Below, piece by piece: positions 16,837 through 21,540 of a stretch of DNA of 21,540 nt (positions are counted from its first letter, which is position 1; every line of letters starts with the position of its first letter). Under the pieces are notes generated by a model that saw only the letters and a program-made list of their open reading frames with translations, had not been told where the DNA came from and ran no database searches. Location: positions 1-21,540 of the forward strand of contig QFQY01000071.1 of NCBI GenBank assembly GCA_003248805.1, given 5' to 3'. The translations under genes and the position numbers were made by a program. This DNA comes from Chelatococcus sp. GTDB taxonomy: Bacteria > Pseudomonadota > Alphaproteobacteria > Rhizobiales > Beijerinckiaceae.

Positions 16837-17963
16837 TCACAAACCGACATAGCGGCGCTGGTAGCGCCGGCCGAGGCTCGTCAGGATCTCGTAGCCGATC
16901 GTCTTGGCCCCGGCGCCGACCGCCTCCAGGTCGAGCGCCCCGCCGATGATCGTCACGGCGGCGCCGCGAGCGACGGCGTCCGCCGGCGCGTCGGTCACGT
17001 CGAGGATGACGAGGTCCATCGAGACGGAGCCGACGAAGGGGCAGACCACGCCGCCGACCAGCGCCGAGCCACCGCTCGTCGTGTCGGTTCCGCTGGCGTT
17101 GCGCGGGTAGCCGTCGGCATAGCCGAGGCAGATCGTCGCCAGCCTGCGCCGGCCCGCCGCCGTCCAGCGGCCGTTATAGCCGACCTGGGTCCCGGCCTCG
17201 ACCTCCCGGATCTGCAGGATGCGGGTTTCCAGCCCGATCACGGGCCGCATCGGGTTCGGCTTCCCCGGCGTCGGATTGCCGCCATAGAGCGCATAGCCCG
17301 GCCGCGTGAGCTGGTAGGACGGGCAATCCCTCAGGAAATGGCCGGACGAGTTCTTGAGCGAGGCCGGGATGCCCTCGAACGCGGCGGCGATCTCGGCGAA
17401 GGCCTTCATCTGGCGCGCATTCGCGGGATCGGCCTCGTCCTCGGAGGAGGCGAAATGGCTCATCACCAGGCCGATGCCGGCCGCGTCGACATCCACCCGG
17501 AACGCGGTGCCCGCGCTCATGCCCTCTCCCGGCCAGATGCCGAGCCGGTTCATCGCCGTGTCGACATGCAGGGCGGCCGGCCGCACGGTCGCGCCGCCGT
17601 CGCGGAACCCCGCCCATTCGCGCAGTTCCTCCCGCGAGCCCAGGACCGGCGACAGGTCATGCTCGGCGAAGACGCCGCAGGCGCCAGGCAGCAGGCCGTT
17701 CAGCACATAGATGGTGGCCTCCCGCGCCACGGCGCGGGCGCGTATGGCCTCCGACAGATGCGCGACGAAAAAGGTCCTGCAGCCGGCGGCGGAGAGGGCC
17801 GTGACCGCGGGCTCGGTGCCGAGGCCATAGGCGTCGGCCTTGACCACGGCGGCGGCCTCGCATCCCGCCAGCTCGCCCATCAGGCGCCAGTTGGCGACGA
17901 GAGCGGACAGGTCGACGGTAAGGGTCGAGCCATAGGCCGGCGAGGCGGGCGTGTCGAAGTTCA

Positions 17964-17967
<4 letters not shown>
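16837..17967 (-). CDS. alr: Alanine racemase
   Basis: A 376-residue PLP enzyme that makes D-alanine for peptidoglycan. The PLP lysine is K43 in VVKADAYGLG, the second catalytic base is Y264 in QVGYNGRW, and RPGYALYGG (222-230) and CLGYADGYPR are typical for the fold. The C-terminal beta domain has GSVSMDLVILDVT. ATG 17967 and ATG 17964 are adjacent and overlap the dnaB stop (ATGATGA), so translation is coupled to dnaB. A longer in-frame extension upstream lies inside dnaB and is rejected. Confidence 0.96.
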
Positions 17968-19451
<1,484 letters not shown>

Positions 19452-19519
19452 GGGCTCTTGTAAGACAGTCGTGACGGGTCGGTTGTGTCGCGGCGGAGAC
19501 GCTCTCGCGATCACGAGGC

Positions 19520-19548
19520 GTTATCTCGGCTATGCCCGCTTTTCACAA
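19520..19548 (-). promoter_or_regulatory. Candidate promoter for dnaB
   Basis: On the minus strand, TTGTGA (19548-19543) and GATAAC (19525-19520) are exactly 17 bases apart, a good housekeeping-type arrangement. It lies between the rplI terminator and the dnaB start, giving a leader of roughly 60 bases. Judged by eye only. Confidence 0.45.
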
Positions 19549-19552
19549 GCGC

Positions 19553-19588
19553 GAATCGAAAAGGCGCCGCATGAGCATGCGACGCCTT
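19553..19588 (-). terminator. Intrinsic terminator behind rplI
   Basis: AAGGCGCCGCATG (19561-19573) pairs with CATGCGACGCCTT (19576-19588) with one mismatch and a two-base turn, giving a 13-position stem. Read on the minus strand the stem is followed by TTTTCGATT. It should end the rpsR-DUF2232-rplI transcript before dnaB. Confidence 0.7.
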
Positions 19589-19644
19589 GACTCCGTCGAG
19601 GGATGTCGGGAGCCGTTTGTAGAAGCTCTTGAAGCACCGTCGCT

Positions 19645-19737
19645 GTCATTCCGGGCTCGACCCGGAATCCATCGTAGAGCGCTGGGCCCTACGATGGATT
19701 CCGGATCAGCGCCGCTACGCGGCTTGTCCGGAATGAC
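19645..19737. repeat. Dispersed palindromic repeat, type B copy 2
   Basis: Starts GTCATTCCGG and ends CCGGAATGAC; the inner CCGGGCTCGACCCGG hairpin and the ATCCATCGTAG/CTACGATGGAT inverted pair (with a GAGCGCTGGGCC-like loop) are clear. It lies 19 bases behind the rplI stop, ahead of the terminator on the minus strand. Confidence 0.8.
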
Positions 19738-19755
19738 GGCGAGCCTCTTCCGGTA

Positions 19756-20319
19756 TCAGCGGTCGTCGTCGCCGGCCTCGGCCAGCGCCGCGCCGACCTC
19801 GAGGCCGAGATCGTCGAGATCCAGCTCCTCGCGAGCGGTGACGTTCTCGCCGGCGGCCTGGCGCTGGGCCTCCTCGGCCGAACGGGCGACGTTGATCGTG
19901 ACCGTGACCGAGACTTCCGGATGCAGGACGACCGGCACCGCGTGCAGGCCGAGGGTCTTGATCGGGTGGTTCAGCGTCACCTGGCTGCGGGCGACGTGGA
20001 AGCCTTCCGCGGTCAGCGCGTCGGCGATGTCACGGGTCGAGACCGAACCGTAGAGCACGCCGGACTCGCCCGACTGGCGCAGGATCACGACGCTGGCGCC
20101 GTCGAGCGTCTCGGCGACCGCATCGGCCTCGGACTTCAGCTCGAGGTTGCGGGTCTCGAGCTCGATGCGGCGGCTCTCGAACTGCTTCTTGTTGGCTTCC
20201 GTCGCGCGCAGGGCCTTGCCGCGGGCGAGCAGGTAGTTGCGGCCGAAGCCGTCGCGCACGCGCACGACTTCGCCCATCTGGCCGAGCTTGGCGACGCGTT
20301 CGAGCAGGATCACTTCCAT
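19756..20319 (-). CDS. rplI: 50S ribosomal protein L9
   Basis: Ribosomal protein L9, 187 residues. The N-terminal rRNA-binding domain is typical: MEVILLERVAKLGQMGEVV, VRDGFGRNYLLARGKALRAT. A long connecting helix follows and the C-terminal domain has GVLYGSVSTRDIADALT and HPIKTLGLHAVPVVLHPEV. It is longer than the 149-residue E. coli protein because of an acidic, alanine-rich tail of about 40 residues ending GDDDR, common in alphaproteobacteria. AAGGAG eight bases before the ATG is a strong ribosome-binding site. It follows the DUF2232 gene by 31 bases. Confidence 0.97.
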   Translation of the reverse strand: MEVILLERVAKLGQMGEVVRVRDGFGRNYLLARGKALRATEANKKQFESRRIELETRNLELKSEADAVAETLDGASVVILRQSGESGVLYGSVSTRDIADALTAEGFHVARSQVTLNHPIKTLGLHAVPVVLHPEVSVTVTINVARSAEEAQRQAAGENVTAREELDLDDLGLEVGAALAEAGDDDR

Positions 20320-20350
20320 GGGTCTTCTCCTTCGTATGTCGAATGGGATT

Positions 20351-21292
20351 TCAGGATTTGGCAGGCGGAGGCGCGGCCCGCTTGCGCAGGCCGAAGAGGG
20401 TGTCGATCAGCCCGGCGAGGGCGAGAAGCGGCGTCAGCACCGCCTGCATGACGACGAGCGCGACATAGACCGAGATCAGCATCGGCATGCGCCAGGGGCG
20501 GCCGCGCGAGAGGTCGTGCAGCATGGCGAGGCCGGTGAACATGAAGGCGGCGAGCAGGGCCCCCGTCAGCGCCGCGCCGGCGACGCCGATGAAGCCGCCG
20601 GTCAGCGAGACGATCACAGCGCCCCCCAGCAGCAGCAGCGCCGGCCGGGGCAGGCTCGCCGAGGGGATGAAGGGCCAGGGGCGCGGCAGGCGGCCCGAGA
20701 TCGACACGGTCTTGCCGGCGAGCCAGAGATTGAGCGTGATCGTGGTGACGAAGGACGCGCCGATGCCGACGGGGACCGCCGCCGCCACGCCCTGGGCGAG
20801 CTCGGCGATGCCGACCTCCGACGACGGCGCGATCATCCGGCTGCGCACCATCTCGTTGAGCAGGTTCTCGATCATGCGGGTGATGACGGCGCGGTAGGCC
20901 TCGTAGTCGGTCGTCATCACGAGCGCGCTGCCGATGGTGGCGAGCGCTGCGGTCGCGGCGATCCAGAGCAGGAGGTTGCCGAGCGGATACCATTCGGCGC
21001 CGCCCCGGCCGTCGTCGCGCGCGAGCAGCGAGAGATAGGAGATCCACCAGGCCGGCAGGGCGATGATCACCGCGAAGGCGATGCCGGCCGAAACGGTGAG
21101 GGCGAGCGCGACCGCGATCGCGCCGGCAGCGGCGGCGACGAGTCCGGAACGGTGGTTCCAGCCGAGCGAGGCGATGAAGACCGGCAGCGGGGCCGCCGAA
21201 TACAGCAACAGCGCCAGCGGCGATCCGGTGATCACCACGGAGAAGAGCAGGGCTGAAACAAGGCCCGCGCCGATGCCGACGATAGGAAGCAT
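20351..21292 (-). CDS. DUF2232 (YybS-like) integral membrane protein
   Basis: A 313-residue polytopic membrane protein with about eight hydrophobic segments, starting MLPIVGIGAGLVSALLFSVV and ending in a short basic tail (GLRKRAAPPPAKS). A polar stretch at about residues 125-155 (TTDYEAYRAVITRMIENLLNEM region) resembles the loop of DUF2232/YybS proteins. The function is unknown; it may be a transporter-like or ECF-type membrane component, but nothing in the sequence proves this. The position between rpsR and rplI is conserved in Hyphomicrobiales. AGGA about seven bases before the ATG supports the start. Confidence 0.88.
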   Translation of the reverse strand: MLPIVGIGAGLVSALLFSVVITGSPLALLLYSAAPLPVFIASLGWNHRSGLVAAAAGAIAVALALTVSAGIAFAVIIALPAWWISYLSLLARDDGRGGAEWYPLGNLLLWIAATAALATIGSALVMTTDYEAYRAVITRMIENLLNEMVRSRMIAPSSEVGIAELAQGVAAAVPVGIGASFVTTITLNLWLAGKTVSISGRLPRPWPFIPSASLPRPALLLLGGAVIVSLTGGFIGVAGAALTGALLAAFMFTGLAMLHDLSRGRPWRMPMLISVYVALVVMQAVLTPLLALAGLIDTLFGLRKRAAPPPAKS

Positions 21293-21405
21293 TCGCTCGT
21301 CCTGCTGTCCCGCTGCTCAGGCCATCGGCCCGGCAGGGTGAGAGGCGTTTCGCCTCAACATACCCGGAGGAGTTTCACCGCCGGGCGACCAGTGGGTTTC
21401 GGGAG

Positions 21406-21453
21406 CCGCCCTCGCGGGGCGGGTGGGCATCCCGGCGGCTCGACGCCGCCGGG
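21406..21453 (-). other. Two GC-rich hairpins between rpsR and DUF2232
   Basis: CCCGGCGGC (21431-21439) pairs perfectly with GCCGCCGGG (21445-21453) around a five-base loop, starting 12 bases behind the rpsR stop on the minus strand. A second stem follows, built from CCGCCC and GGGCGG near 21406-21422. No U-run follows on the minus strand, so full termination is unlikely; partial attenuation or mRNA processing between ribosomal-protein and membrane-protein genes is possible. Confidence 0.45.
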
Positions 21454-21465
21454 ACTAACGTCCGC

Positions 21466-21540
21466 TCAGCGGATGACGTAGGGCAGCAGGCCGAGGAAGC
21501 GGGCGCGCTTGATCGCCTGGGCGAGCTCGCGCTGCTTCTT
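21466..21540 (-). CDS. rpsR: 30S ribosomal protein S18, C-terminal end
   Basis: The last 24 codons plus stop of S18; the rest lies beyond the right edge of the window. The visible peptide KKQRELAQAIKRARFLGLLP followed by YVIR is the nearly invariant C-terminus of bacterial S18, which binds 16S rRNA with S6. It is the upstream member of the rpsR-DUF2232-rplI cluster. Confidence 0.95.
   Translation of the reverse strand, partial: KKQRELAQAIKRARFLGLLPYVIR

Overview
The window is a high-GC, tightly packed chromosomal segment of an alphaproteobacterium, most likely order Hyphomicrobiales (Rhizobiales). The genus cannot be fixed from sequence alone; a Bosea- or Methylobacterium-like organism is my guess. 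The reasons are protein style (VDDSIVRGTTS PurF, short-form BirA, RNase J beside methylmalonyl-CoA epimerase), the gene order nuoM-nuoN-birA-rnj-mce-DUF1467, and the order rpsR-DUF2232-rplI-dnaB-alr-radA-cvpA-purF-SDR, both familiar from this order. No transposase, phage gene, CRISPR array, tRNA or rRNA was seen.

Left part, plus strand (1-6281): the 3' end of nuoM and complete nuoN (proton-pumping membrane subunits of respiratory complex I), a palindromic repeat, birA (biotin-protein ligase), rnj (ribonuclease J), then a translationally coupled trio of mce (methylmalonyl-CoA epimerase), a RidA-family protein and a DUF1467 membrane protein, and a small PhnA/YjdM-like protein without its zinc ribbon.

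Bases 6282-6753 form the only long stretch without a confident gene. It holds a short palindromic repeat, a very good intrinsic terminator oriented for the minus strand, and an AT-richer segment with small minus-strand reading frames. I read it as a small-RNA or small-mRNA gene transcribed divergently from the next operon.

Middle, plus strand (6754-11900): a secreted cyclophilin, a secreted TonB/TolA-C-like protein and a cytoplasmic cyclophilin in one overlapping operon; another palindromic repeat; queA (queuosine synthesis); a YfgM-like membrane-anchored TPR protein; and der (ribosome-assembly GTPase). A long inverted repeat at 11912-12068 separates der from the convergent minus-strand block.

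Right part, minus strand (reading from 21540 down to 12093): the 3' end of rpsR (ribosomal protein S18), DUF2232 membrane protein, rplI (L9), a terminator and a new candidate promoter, dnaB (replicative helicase), alr (alanine racemase), a palindromic repeat, radA, cvpA, purF and a short-chain dehydrogenase. The block mixes translation, replication, peptidoglycan precursor supply, recombination repair and purine synthesis.

Overall this is mostly a core-genome housekeeping region. The best candidates for something undescribed are the minus-strand small transcript near 6400-6660 and the cyclophilin/TonB-C-like/cyclophilin operon.
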